DNA from: Nannocystis sp.
Lineage (GTDB): Bacteria; Myxococcota_A; Polyangia; Nannocystales; Nannocystaceae
DNA length: 64,000 nucleotides
Reading direction: 5' to 3'
NCBI GenBank assembly: GCA_016712315.1
Contig: JADJRG010000017.1
Coordinates: forward strand, 186,001-250,000
Shown here: positions 1 through 13,026 of the stretch, in pieces
How the letters are laid out: every line of letters starts with the position of its first letter
How positions within the stretch are numbered: the stretch's first letter is position 1
Notes under the pieces: model-generated
Seen by the model: only the letters and a program-made list of their open reading frames with translations
Database searches by the model: none
Told to the model about the DNA's origin: nothing
Translations under genes and position numbers: made by a program

Positions 1-1
1 C

Positions 2-683
2 TACGAGTTCGTGTTCCCGGACGGCTCGACGAAGGAATTCTCGGTGCGCCTCGACTACAGCACCCTGAATATCGTCACGGAGCCGCGCGCGAGCTATCCG
101 CCGTGGACGGCGCTGGAGTTCTGCCAGTGCCCAGGTGCCCGCTGACGCCGCGTGAGCACCCGGTGTGCCCGGTGGCGAAGACGCTGGTCCACTTGATCGA
201 TTTTTTTAAGGACATCCCGTCGCAGGACAACGTGCTGGTGCAGGTGCGCTCGCGGCCGCGGACGATCGCGAAGGAGACGACCCTTCAAAAAGGCCTGAGC
301 GCGCTGATGGGCCTGACGATGGCGTCCAGCGGCTGCCCGATCCTCGGGCGGATGAAGCCGATGGTGGAGACGCACCTGCCCTTCGCGACCGCCGACGAGA
401 CGATATACCGCTTCTTGTCGATGTACCTGGTCGCCCAATACTTCGCCTACCGCCGCGGTGAGGTGCCTGACTGGGACCTCGAGGAGCTGATCGCGTACTT
501 TGAAGAGGTGCGGATCGTGAACCTGAGCTTCTGCCGCCGGCTCAAGGCGATCGACCACGAGGGCGCGACGATCCGCGCCGTCGCGCTCCTCGAAGATATG
601 GCGGACTTCACGGGCTTCCTGATCCAGTCGGACGAGCTGGGGCGCCCGCGAACATCTTTGATACGTCGTCGAGCCGCTCCTAA
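2..683 (+). pseudogene. DUF6901-like protein, 5' end outside window, frame-disrupted
   Basis: The conserved protein can be read only by changing frame. Frame 2 from base 2 gives YEFVFPDGSTKEFSVRLDY through WTALEFCQC and then meets a stop at 143-145. From about base 133 the match continues in frame 1 with CPLTPREHPVCPVAKTL, GLTMASSGCPI, THLPFATADETIYRFLSMYL and VPDWDLEEL. These blocks fit the DUF6901 family as I remember it, including the Cys-rich CQCxxCPL segment, which one extra C in the GCCCAGG run would restore. A second shift near 640-650 would end the gene at the TAA at 681-683, which touches the stop of the convergent moaD-moaE gene. The family has no assigned function. Either a decaying gene or base-calling errors are possible. 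Confidence 0.6.
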
Positions 684-1345
684 GGGCCGCGGCCGAACCA
701 GGTCTCGCCGTCGACCGCGACCTCACGCTTCCAGATCGGCACCTCGCGCTTTAAGGCCTCGATCGCGGCGCGGCAGGCGTCGAAGGCCTCAGCGCGGTGC
801 GGCGCGGCGGCGGCGATGATGACGGCGCTCTCGCCGACCTCGAGGCGGCCGAGGCGGTGGTGGATGGCGAGGCGGACGCCCGGCGACCCAGCCTCGATGC
901 GAGCGATGATCGCGCTCATGACCTTGAGGGCCATCGGCGCGTAGGCCTCGTACTCGAGGTGGGCGATCTGCTTGCCGTGGCTGCTGCTGCGGACATCACC
1001 GATAAAAATATTGGTGCCGCCAGCGCCAGGGTGACGCACCCGCGCGAGCGCCTCTTCGAGCTGAAGCGGCTGGTGCTGGAGGCGCGCGGCGGGGCCGTCG
1101 TGGCCGCCGCTGACGGGCGGGATGAGGGCGATCTCGACGCCCTCGCGCAGCTGCGCGCCGCCGTCGACGAACTCATGATCGACGGCGAGACGGGCGACGT
1201 CGAGCTGGTCGGCGAGCTGCGGGTGGGCGCGCGCGATCAGGGGGAGGAGAGCGGCGGCGGTGGTGCCGGCGGGCACGTCGATCTCGAGGTGATCGCTGCC
1301 GAGGCGCCGCCTGAGGCCGGCGAAGAGGAGGATCGTGAGCTTCAT
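680..1345 (-). CDS. MoaD-MoaE fusion, molybdopterin synthase (MoaX-like)
   Basis: A 221-residue fusion of both molybdopterin synthase subunits, which turn cyclic pyranopterin monophosphate into molybdopterin. Residues 1-81 are a MoaD ubiquitin-like fold (MKLTILLFAGLRRRLG) ending in PPVSGG, the double glycine that MoaD needs for adenylation and thiocarboxylation. Residues about 88-221 are MoaE, with GDVRSSSHG, LEYEAYAPMA and the catalytic lysine pair K199 and K206 in LKREVPIWKRE, spaced seven apart as K119/K126 are in E. coli MoaE. The Gly-Gly is internal, so function would need cleavage after residue 81, as is reported for mycobacterial MoaX. No other moa gene is visible in the window. The start is ATG at 1345 and the reading is unbroken across the junction. 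Confidence 0.9.
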   Translation of the reverse strand: MKLTILLFAGLRRRLGSDHLEIDVPAGTTAAALLPLIARAHPQLADQLDVARLAVDHEFVDGGAQLREGVEIALIPPVSGGHDGPAARLQHQPLQLEEALARVRHPGAGGTNIFIGDVRSSSHGKQIAHLEYEAYAPMALKVMSAIIARIEAGSPGVRLAIHHRLGRLEVGESAVIIAAAAPHRAEAFDACRAAIEALKREVPIWKREVAVDGETWFGRGP

Positions 1346-1585
1346 GGCGGTTGGGCGCGCTCCGGGGAGGGGGCCTCGCAGATGCGCGGAGGCAAGGCAA
1401 ATTCATGCACGATCGAGGATCGATCGCGAGCAGGATCCCGAATTTTTTCGGAGGCGCGCGCGCGCAGATATTGTTCCGGCCCGAGAGACGGCGCATCCCC
1501 GCCGCTCCGATCGTTCGCCCAAATTATTCGTATCATGCAGACTTCACTGCACGACTTCGCGGTCCCTCGAGCTGAGCGCACGCCG

Positions 1586-2377
<792 letters not shown>

Positions 2378-2385
2378 GCCGGGGA

Positions 2386-4146
2386 TCACTCGCCGGAGGA
2401 GCCGCTCGTGGGATCCTCGGGGTCAGGGGCGGGAGCTTCGGCTCCTGCCGCGGGTGTCGGGGCGCCGGCCTCTGCGCCGAGCAGCGGCGCGGCGGGGGTG
2501 TGCTGGCCCCCCTTGAGCATAATGTCCTCAAGGACAGACATGGGGTGGCCGGCGACGCGGCGGCGGAAGTCGCGGTAGCCGGCCATCAAGGCGCGGTAGA
2601 GCATGCCGCCGACGACCTTGTGGCCGTGATGGGTGAGGTGGGCGAGGTCGCCGGAGCCGAGGCGCGGCTCGGCGCGGGCCCAGCGGCCCATGCTGCCCTC
2701 GCCGCCCATCGCCTGGTAGGTGTCGAAGAAGGCGCAACCCTCGGCGGCGGCGACCTCTCGCTGGGCGTCGACGAGCCGCGGGACGATCGGCCGGGTGATG
2801 ATGGCCTGGCCGTCGCGCTCGCCGTGATCGAGCGGGGCCATGACGAGGCAGGGCAGCGGATCCTTGCCGCCGCGGAGCAGGCGGATCACGTCGGTGAGCT
2901 CGCTCTTGTACTTCGACATGGTGCCCTTGGTGTTCATGTCGTTGCCGCCGAACATGAGCACGAGCAGGTCTGGGCTGCGGCGGGCGATCTGCCGGTGGAT
3001 GTGGCCAGGATCGAAGTTCAGGAGGCGGCGGGTGAGCGCGCCGATCTGGCTGAGCTCGTCCCAGACGACGCCGGGCGCGTCGCGCTCGAGGACGACGCCG
3101 TAGGCGCGCACCTTGCCCCCGCCCGCCGCCCGGAGGGTGAGGGTGTGCTCGCCGTCCGGGACCTGGATGACCTCCCACCTGTCCTCGAGGTCAGGCCCTG
3201 CGGTGGCGATGTCGACGGGGGGGAGGTCGTCGACGCGGGCGCGTAAGGTGCCGCTTGCGCTGAGGGCGGCGTACCAGATCTCGAAGCGAGCGACGCGGCG
3301 GCCTTGGACGCCCTTGGTGGCGGTGCCGAGCCTTATCTCGGCGCCGCCGGTGGACTCGAAGGTGGTGCCGCCGAGGCCGTAGCGGCCGTCGCCTCGGCAG
3401 CCTTGGATGATGAAGCAGAGGTTGAAGGCGGCGCGCTCGACGAACGTGACGCCTTGGTGGCGGTAGCTGGCGTTGGGCTGGCCGAGCAGGTGGTAGCCGT
3501 GGCCGGCGTCGCCGAAGCGGGCCTGCAGGCGCTGGCGGATCGAGCCGGTGATCCCGTCGTTGCCGATCGCGGAGTCGCCATAGTGAATCGCCCGGGTGAT
3601 CGCGCCGGGCAGGCGCAGCTCGGTGCGGGTGAGGGCGGCATAAAAGGGATCGAGGGCGGCGGGGTCGTCGAGGCGACGCTCGACCCGCTGCTTGTCGTCG
3701 AGGTGGGGCTGGTACGGGGGGATGGGCTCGTGCTCGGCAGCAGGGGCGCGGATCTCAGGCTCGGGGGGGAGCGGCGCGTCGGCGGTGGGATCGAGCTCGG
3801 GTGGCTCCGGCGGGTCGTCCTCGAGGGCGAGCTTGGTGAGCTCGCGGAGCTGCTCGTCGGCGGCGTCGGCGGCGGCGCCTTCGCCGAGCAGCTCGCGGCC
3901 GACGAGGTTCCAGAACGGTACAGGATCGCTGGGGGTCCAGGGGCGGGCGAATTCGAGCGCGGGTACGAGGTAGGAGGCGGCGATCAGGGCGATGACGGTG
4001 ATCATGCCGCTGACGACCTTGCGGAAGGTGCCGCGCGGGTAGTTGCCAGGGTCGGCGGCGTGGCGATCGAGGCTGACCTCTTGGACAGCTTCGTCGCCGT
4101 CGAGCAGGCCCGCGGCGGGATCGATGGGGGGCTGGCGGGTGGTCAT
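2386..4146 (-). CDS. Membrane-anchored SGNH/GDSL acyl-transfer or esterase protein
   Basis: A 586-residue protein with a cytoplasmic N-terminus, one membrane segment (about 41-64) and a Pro/Glu/Asp-rich linker, then an extracytoplasmic SGNH domain. Block I is HYGDSAIGNDG with the nucleophilic Ser, block III is MFGGNDMNTKG, and the C-terminal Asp/His pair lies in DLAHLTHHGHK. A carbohydrate-binding-like beta region lies between blocks I and III. It starts 6 nt after the MBOAT gene ends. MBOAT-SGNH pairs move acetyl groups across the membrane and place them on polysaccharide or peptidoglycan (PatA/PatB, AlgI/AlgX systems), and that is the inferred role here. The tail after about residue 545 is low-complexity Pro/Ala. 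Confidence 0.75.
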   Translation of the reverse strand: MTTRQPPIDPAAGLLDGDEAVQEVSLDRHAADPGNYPRGTFRKVVSGMITVIALIAASYLVPALEFARPWTPSDPVPFWNLVGRELLGEGAAADAADEQLRELTKLALEDDPPEPPELDPTADAPLPPEPEIRAPAAEHEPIPPYQPHLDDKQRVERRLDDPAALDPFYAALTRTELRLPGAITRAIHYGDSAIGNDGITGSIRQRLQARFGDAGHGYHLLGQPNASYRHQGVTFVERAAFNLCFIIQGCRGDGRYGLGGTTFESTGGAEIRLGTATKGVQGRRVARFEIWYAALSASGTLRARVDDLPPVDIATAGPDLEDRWEVIQVPDGEHTLTLRAAGGGKVRAYGVVLERDAPGVVWDELSQIGALTRRLLNFDPGHIHRQIARRSPDLLVLMFGGNDMNTKGTMSKYKSELTDVIRLLRGGKDPLPCLVMAPLDHGERDGQAIITRPIVPRLVDAQREVAAAEGCAFFDTYQAMGGEGSMGRWARAEPRLGSGDLAHLTHHGHKVVGGMLYRALMAGYRDFRRRVAGHPMSVLEDIMLKGGQHTPAAPLLGAEAGAPTPAAGAEAPAPDPEDPTSGSSGE

Positions 4147-4152
4147 GGGCGG

Positions 4153-5798
4153 CTAGAACTGGAAATAGATGAAGGCCCGCGGGGCGCCGCTCATGAGGTG
4201 CATGAGGCCGAGGGTGAGGGCGGCGAAGAGCAGGCCGAGCAGGGGGCCGGGGAGGCGGCGGAAGAGCGCGTAGGCGCGCTCGTGCGCCCAGGCGCGGGGG
4301 GTGAAGTGGTAGGCGAGGCCGAAGGCGAGGGCGAGCCAGAGCCAGGGGGTGAGCAGGCCGTCGCGCAGGCCGCGGCCGTCGAGGGCGAGCAGGCCGCTGA
4401 GCACCTGGCGGCTGGTCTCGAGGTCGTCGGCGCGGAAGAAGACGCGCGAGAGCACGGTGAAGTGGAAGGTGAGCAGCACGTGCACGGCGGCGTTGCCGCG
4501 GCCGCCGGTGTCGGGGGAGCCAGGAGACGATCAGGAAGAAGAGAGCGGTGAGGGCGGCGAGCAGCTCGGCGCGAGGCTCAGGGAGGTGGAGGACGTGGAC
4601 GCCGAGCTGGTGGATGAGGGCGGTGAGCAGGGCCACGCCGAAGATCCAGGCGAGGGCGCGCGGCAGGCCGCGGCCGCGGCTGCGCAGGCGGTTCCACCGG
4701 TTAAAGACGATCGCGAGCGCGTGCAGGTTGGAGTAGATGACAAAATTCCAAGAGGCGCCGTGCCACATGCCCACGAGGAACATGGTGAGCCAGAGGTTGA
4801 AGTAGGTGCGCGCAGGGCCGCCCTTGGAGCCGCCGAGGGGGAAGAAGAGGTAGTCGCGCAGCCAGGTGCTGAGGGTCATGTGCCAGCGGCGCCAGATCGC
4901 CGACGTTCTTGGCCTGGTAGGGGCGGTCGAAATTCTCGGGGATCTGGTAGCCGAGCAGCTTGGCGACGCCGATCGCGATGTCGGAGTAGCCGGCGAAGTC
5001 GCAGTAGAGCTGGAGCGTGAACGCGTAGAGGGCGAGCAGCAGCTCCATCGAGGTGTAGGTGCCAGGGGCGGCGAAGACGGCGTCGGTGAAGTTGGCGGCG
5101 ATCCAGTCGCCGAGCACGACTTTCTTGACGAGGCCGATGAAGACGCGGAAGAGGCCCTGGGTGAGGTCCTCGGCGCTGAGCTGGGGGCGGCGGTGAAACT
5201 GCGGGAGCAGCTCGCTGGCGCGGACGATCGGGCCGGCGACGAGTTGGGGGAAGAAGACGACGAAGAGGGCGAATTTTACGAAGCTCGGCTCAGGGGTGAG
5301 GCGGCGCCGCCAGACGTCGATCGTGTAGGAGAGGGTCTGGAAGGTATAAAAAGAGATCCCGACCGGTAGGATCAGGTCGAGGTGCGGGACGACGATCTCG
5401 GCGCCGAAGGCCCGCGCGAGGTCGCCGAAGGCCTCGAGGCAGAAGTTGGTGTACTTGAAATAAGCGAGGAGGCCGAGGTTGGCGACGAGGCTGACGCCGA
5501 GCCACGCGCCGCGCGCGCGGCGAGCGGCGGCGGCGCGGTGGGGGTCTGGGTGGTCGAGATCAGGGCTGCGGGCGTGGATCCGGGCGGAGCAGAGGTAGTC
5601 GACGACGGTCGAGAGGGCGAGCAGCCCGACGTAGTACCAAGGGGCCGGCAAGGGGTCGGTGCGCGGCCCGGCCATGTAAAAAAAATAGGAGGCGACGACG
5701 AGCAGCGGCGCCCGCACCTTCGGCGCGTGGGCGAAGGCCCACGAGAAGAGGAGCACGGGGATAATGAAGAGCAGGAAGTCGAAGGTCGAGAAGAGCAC
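4153..5798 (-). pseudogene. MBOAT O-acyltransferase (AlgI/PatA-like), two apparent frameshifts
   Basis: A polytopic membrane O-acyltransferase that would pass acetyl groups to the periplasmic face for the SGNH partner downstream. The N-terminal part (GTG start 5798) reads MLFSTFDFLLFIIPV, LPVGISFYTFQTLSY, FPQLVAGPIVR and YCDFAGYSDIAIG, all typical of AlgI. At about 4895 the frame breaks after YQAKNVGD; a +1 register then gives WRRWHMTLSTWLRDYLFFPLG and the catalytic His motif MWHGASWNF. A second break at the five-base G run 4513-4517 is followed by VLLTFHFTVLSRVFFRA, the expected C-terminal block, to the stop at 4153. All family blocks are present and well conserved, so sequencing or assembly indels are as likely as true decay. 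Confidence 0.75.
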
Positions 5799-5854
5799 GG
5801 CCGGGCGCGGCGAAGGCTACCCGTGAGGCGGAGTTGAGGCGAATTCTTCGTAGC

Positions 5855-7040
<1,186 letters not shown>

Positions 7041-7137
7041 GCCTACCTGTACGCTGCGTCGCTGTGATTCGCCACCGCTCGCTGAGCCGCGCGGTGCACG
7101 CTCACGCTCCCCCCGTTACACTGGTGACCGCTTCACA

Positions 7138-7468
7138 ATGGCGAGCCGCAGCCCAAACCGCCCCGAAGGTGGGGTCGTCCTCAAGACGAAGGCCGAGAAG
7201 AAGGCGACCAGGCCGCGGATGTACCGCGTGCTGATCCACAACGATGACTACACGCCGATGGACTTCGTGGTCGGGCTGCTGAAGGCGGTCTTCCACAAGG
7301 ACGAGGCGCAAGCGACCGCGATCATGCTGCACATCCATAACCACGGGGTGGGGGTCGCGGGCGTCTATTCTTATGAGATCGCCGAGACCAAGGTCGCCCA
7401 GGTCCATCACCTGGCCCGACAAGCGGACTGCCCGCTGGTCGCTTCGATGGAGCCCGAGGAAGATCCCG

Positions 7469-7482
<14 letters not shown>
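7138..7482 (+). CDS. clpS: ATP-dependent Clp protease adaptor ClpS
   Basis: A 114-residue N-degron adaptor that hands substrates to ClpA. The core YRVLIHNDDYTPMDFVVGLL contains the NDD-T-MDFV signature of the N-degron pocket and the helix that binds the ClpA N-domain; LHIHNHGVGVAGVYSYEIAETK follows. The gene runs directly into clpA: the clpA ATG lies 14 nt before the clpS stop, so translation is probably coupled. ATG 7138 is preceded by a TACACT box at 7117-7122 and no clear Shine-Dalgarno. An in-frame extension upstream to 7003 has no family support. Divergent from the COG3146 gene across a 97 nt gap. Confidence 0.95.
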
Positions 7483-9754
<2,272 letters not shown>

Positions 9755-9757
9755 CGC

Positions 9758-10705
9758 TCAGCGGGGGCGCAGGCCGCGGCAGGTGGGGCCCGGGCCGAGG
9801 CGATCGAGGGCGGCGGTGACCTCGCCGCGCAGCGGCGCCTTGGGGTGGCGATCGAGGTAGAGCTGGTAGGCGCAGCGGGCCTCGTCGGGCTCGCCGAGGG
9901 TGCGGTGGAGGCGGGCGAGGTCGAGCAGGCCGCGCTGGGACTCCTCGGCGTCCGGGTAGGTGAGCAGGAGGCGACGCAGGGCGCGGGCGGCCTGCTCTCT
10001 GCGGCCCGCGGTGAGGTGCGCTTCGGCGATCCGCGCGAGCTCGGCGGGGCTGGCCGCCGGTTTGAGGGGCCGCGCGGCGGCGCTGGCGGACGCGGGCCCG
10101 CCGGCGATCCAGGTGGCGGCGCCGCGCTCGATCTGGATCTCGGTGCGGTCGGCGGCGACGGCGACCACATAGACGCCCGCGTGGAGCTCGAGTTCGCCGT
10201 CGACCGTGTGAACGCGCAAGGGCGCGCCGTCGTGGTCGATGAGATAGGCGCCGACGCCGAGGCGGAGGACGCGAGCGGCGAGGACCTCGGGGGCGGGGAC
10301 GCCAGGGCCGCGTGGGCTGAGGTGGATGTCGCGATCGAGGGGCGGGGCGGGCGGGGTCGGATCTTGCTGCGGGGTGATCTCGAGGGGCGCCGCGTGGGCG
10401 TCCAGGCCGGGAGCGTCGGCGCCGGCGACGAGCTGCCGAGCGGGGGCGGAGGGGGCGATGGTGCTGTCCGAGAAGACAGATCGCTCGGCGCGGGCGACCC
10501 CGAGAATGATGACCGCGGCGGCGGCGACCCCGGCGAGGGCGCGGCGGACGCGGCGGCGGCGCTGCTCGCGGCGGTCGGACCAGCGGGCGTAGATCTGGTC
10601 GGCGGTGACCTTGACGACCGGCAGCGGCTGGCGGGCGCGCATGCCTTGGATCAGGCGGCGGAGCTCGGGGGACTCGAGGGGATCATCGCGGTCGGGCCGG
10701 CTCAT
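9758..10705 (-). CDS. FecR/TPR-like single-pass membrane protein, possible anti-sigma factor
   Basis: A 315-residue protein whose ATG overlaps the sigma factor stop (ATGA), so it is co-translated with it. The N-terminal 50 residues are cytoplasmic and Arg-rich (RWSDRREQRRRRVRR), followed by one membrane segment at about 56-71. The periplasmic part has a FecR-like beta region (RLGVGAYLIDHDGAPLRVHT, VDGELELHAGVYVVAV) and a C-terminal TPR-type helical region (ARIAEAHLTAGRREQAARAL, LARLHRTLGEPDEARCAYQL). Position and topology match the membrane anti-sigma or sigma-regulator proteins that pair with ECF factors in myxobacteria. No HCC zinc motif is present, so the anti-sigma role is an inference. 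Confidence 0.65.
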   Translation of the reverse strand: MSRPDRDDPLESPELRRLIQGMRARQPLPVVKVTADQIYARWSDRREQRRRRVRRALAGVAAAAVIILGVARAERSVFSDSTIAPSAPARQLVAGADAPGLDAHAAPLEITPQQDPTPPAPPLDRDIHLSPRGPGVPAPEVLAARVLRLGVGAYLIDHDGAPLRVHTVDGELELHAGVYVVAVAADRTEIQIERGAATWIAGGPASASAAARPLKPAASPAELARIAEAHLTAGRREQAARALRRLLLTYPDAEESQRGLLDLARLHRTLGEPDEARCAYQLYLDRHPKAPLRGEVTAALDRLGPGPTCRGLRPR

Positions 10706-11280
10706 CGGCGCTCCCCCGGCCAAGGGAGCCCGAGGGCGGCGCAGAGGAGCTGCTCCGCGCGGCGGGTGCGGTAGGAGACCGTGCTGATCGGCGCCCCCAG
10801 CAGCTTGGACGCCTCGACGAGGCTGAGCCCCTCGACGGCGCGGGCGACGAAGGCGTCGCGCAGCTCGGGGGAGAGCGCGGCGAGGGCGTCATAGAAGGCG
10901 TCGCAGCCGCGGCTGACCGTAAGGTCATCTTCAGGGTTGAGCGGCTCGGTGAGGGCGATCGCGCCGCCCTCGTCTTCACGGCGGCGGCGGCGGCGCGATG
11001 ACTCCCACCAGTTTCGCACCTTGTTGCTGGTGATCGTGTGCAGCCAGGTGCCGAGCTGCGCGTCTCCGCGGAAGCTCGGGAGCGCGAGCAGGGCGGCGAT
11101 AAAGACCTCTTGCAAGAGGTCGTCGACGCAGCTCGGTTCGCCGGTCATGCGCAAGATCTGGCGGGCCACCTGATCGCGATAGGCGCGGAAGATCTCGGCT
11201 TGCGCGTCGCGGTCTCCCTGTTGGGCGGCCCTCAGCACGCTGGCGAAGGCGAGGGGTCGGCGCTCGGCGTGGCTGGCCAC
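10702..11280 (-). CDS. ECF-type RNA polymerase sigma factor
   Basis: A 192-residue sigma-70 family factor. Region 2 is AEIFRAYRDQVARQILRMTG, then DDLLQEVFIAALLALPSFRG and the -10-recognising LGTWLHTITSNKVRNWW. An Arg-rich linker (RRRRRRE) leads to region 4, AALSPELRDAFVARAVEG-S--EA-KLLGAPISTVSYRTRRA, a helix-turn-helix for -35 binding. The N-terminus starts at ATG 11280, 31 nt after the barrel-like gene stops, and the 3' end overlaps the FecR/TPR gene, giving a three-gene unit. What it senses and controls cannot be read from sequence. Confidence 0.9.
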   Translation of the reverse strand: MASHAERRPLAFASVLRAAQQGDRDAQAEIFRAYRDQVARQILRMTGEPSCVDDLLQEVFIAALLALPSFRGDAQLGTWLHTITSNKVRNWWESSRRRRRREDEGGAIALTEPLNPEDDLTVSRGCDAFYDALAALSPELRDAFVARAVEGLSLVEASKLLGAPISTVSYRTRRAEQLLCAALGLPWPGERR

Positions 11281-11311
11281 CGGTCGAGTGTATCGCAGGC
11301 GGGGCGCGCCC

Positions 11312-12199
11312 CTACCAGGCGACGCCGAGCTCGATCGCGCCGAACCAGCGCGCGGATCCGCGGAGCACGGTCGACTCGCCGTGGATGCGCAGGGGCGGCA
11401 AGGTGAGGTCTGCGCCGCTGCGCAACATGACCTGGAGGTCAGGTCGACCTGGGCGCGAAGGCGCGCGAAGACGCGCGATCGCGAAGAGCTGGCCGGCGCC
11501 GCTCCAGATCGAGGTGGCGGGGCCGCGAGGGCCGAAGCCGAGCCACAGCGCCTGGGGGAGCGCGCCGCCGCCGAACCAGAGGCGCTCGCGCTTGCGGCCG
11601 CGCAGGGGCGCGCCTGCGGCGAGGCCGACGCCGATGCGCACGAGGTGAGCGTCGACGATCGGGGCGACCGAGTAGGTGACGCCGAGCAGCGGGTGGAGGT
11701 GATCGTTCAACAGGCCCACGCCGGCGAGCAGGCTGAGGCCGATCTCGGCGCTCGGGGCGCGGAGGCGGCCGACGCCGAGGTGCGGGCCGGCTCCGATCCA
11801 CGGGCGGACGCTCGTGGCCGGCGTCGGCGCCGCGGTGTCGACGTGATGGGCGCTCGTGTCGGCGTCACTGGCGGCCTCGTCCGGGGCGTCGGCGGCGTCG
11901 ATGAGCACGGCGAGGGCGGCCGCGAGCTCGCGGCTGCGCTCGTCGATGTCGCTGGCGGTGAGCTGGAGCGTGCGCTCGATGACGCGGCCGTCGTCGCGGG
12001 TGAGGGTGACGGCGAGCTGGCCTGGGCCGTGGTCGTCGACGCGGATCGTCCACGCGTCGAGATCGGCGCCGACGCGGGCGCGCAGGCCGGCTGCGGCGCG
12101 TTGGCCGTCGATCTGCGCGCTCTCGATATGGAGCGCCTCCGCGGCGGGCGCGGTGAGCCGCGCGGCGGCGATGGAGGCGCCGATGAGGAGCGCGCGCAC
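11312..12199 (-). CDS. Secreted protein with outer-membrane-barrel-like C-terminal half
   Basis: A 295-residue protein from GTG 12199, where translation would begin with a typical signal peptide (RALLIGASIAAARLTAPAAEA); an in-frame GTG at 12229 is an alternative that spoils the signal. The first half resembles the domain that precedes barrels in many myxobacterial proteins (IESAQIDGQRAAAGLRARVG, ERTLQLTASDIDERSRELAA). The second half alternates short hydrophobic strands with Gly turns (WIGAGPHLGVGRLRAPSAEI) and ends in AIELGVAW, with the terminal aromatic residue usual for outer-membrane barrels. No family assignment. It is the first gene of the unit with the ECF sigma factor, so it may be part of a surface-sensing or envelope system. 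Confidence 0.6.
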   Translation of the reverse strand: MRALLIGASIAAARLTAPAAEALHIESAQIDGQRAAAGLRARVGADLDAWTIRVDDHGPGQLAVTLTRDDGRVIERTLQLTASDIDERSRELAAALAVLIDAADAPDEAASDADTSAHHVDTAAPTPATSVRPWIGAGPHLGVGRLRAPSAEIGLSLLAGVGLLNDHLHPLLGVTYSVAPIVDAHLVRIGVGLAAGAPLRGRKRERLWFGGGALPQALWLGFGPRGPATSIWSGAGQLFAIARLRAPSRPGRPDLQVMLRSGADLTLPPLRIHGESTVLRGSARWFGAIELGVAW

Positions 12200-12252
12200 G
12201 GTTGTGCAGTGCCACAAAAGAACCGCCACCGCAGCTACCTTGTGGCCCAGCC

Positions 12253-12948
12253 TCAGTGAAGGCGGCTCTGTGTGCCTCGCGCGAGGAGCGAGAGCGCGCG
12301 GCCGCTGCGCTCGATCAGGCGTTGGACGCGATCATCGACGGTCTCGGCGTCGAGGCCGCGCTGGATGTGCTGGAGCGCGGAGCAGCCGCCGGGCGCGTCC
12401 GCGAGCGCTTCGATGGCCGGCAGCGAGGCGATGAGGGCGTAGGCGAGCACCCGCGGATCGGCGATGCTCAGGAGGGTGCGGAGCTGCTCGCCGTCGGTCG
12501 GGATCAGCTCGATGAGGCGCTCGATCTGGGCGCGTAAGAGAGCTAGGGCGTTGAGATCTCGAGGTGGAGGCTCGTGAAGCGGGGTGACGGCGACCTCGCG
12601 GAACGCGCGGCGAGGCGGCAGCTCGTGGCCGAGGCGGACGCGGCCGAGGCCTTCGACGCGGATCAGGCGGCGGCCGTCCGGGAGGCGTTGATGCGCGATG
12701 AGGCGGCCGACCCCGAAGATCTCCTCGATCGGCGGGCGCCCGGCGTAATCGGCCTCGTAGCCGGGGCGGAGCAGGGGGATCCCGAGGTAGCCGGCGCCGC
12801 CGCGGATATGATCGACGAGCTCTAGGTAGCGCGGCTCAAAGACGTTGAGCGGGAGGACCATGCCGGGCAGGAGCACGACGTTGGGTAACGGGAAGATCGG
12901 CAGGGCGGCGAGGACCTCCGAGGGGAGCTGGTTCTCCGGCTTCAACAT
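12253..12948 (-). CDS. LON N-terminal (substrate-binding) domain protein
   Basis: A 231-residue stand-alone LON domain. LPIFPLPNVVLLPGMVLPLNVFEPRYLELV is the classical start of the Lon substrate-binding domain (positions about 15-45), followed by IFGVGRLIAHQRLPDGRRLIRVEGLGRVRL. There is no AAA or protease part. Such orphan LON proteins are common and of unknown role, probably protein binding. It lies 78 nt beyond the histidine phosphatase of the folE operon in the same direction, so it may be the last gene of that unit. Start ATG 12948. Confidence 0.88.
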   Translation of the reverse strand: MLKPENQLPSEVLAALPIFPLPNVVLLPGMVLPLNVFEPRYLELVDHIRGGAGYLGIPLLRPGYEADYAGRPPIEEIFGVGRLIAHQRLPDGRRLIRVEGLGRVRLGHELPPRRAFREVAVTPLHEPPPRDLNALALLRAQIERLIELIPTDGEQLRTLLSIADPRVLAYALIASLPAIEALADAPGGCSALQHIQRGLDAETVDDRVQRLIERSGRALSLLARGTQSRLH

Positions 12949-13026
12949 GGTCGTCGGGGGCTCACGCCCGCAGTCTGGTCCGAGTCGCCGCGGTGGGCCA
13001 CCCAGGCGCCGCGTGAGGGGGTCGGC

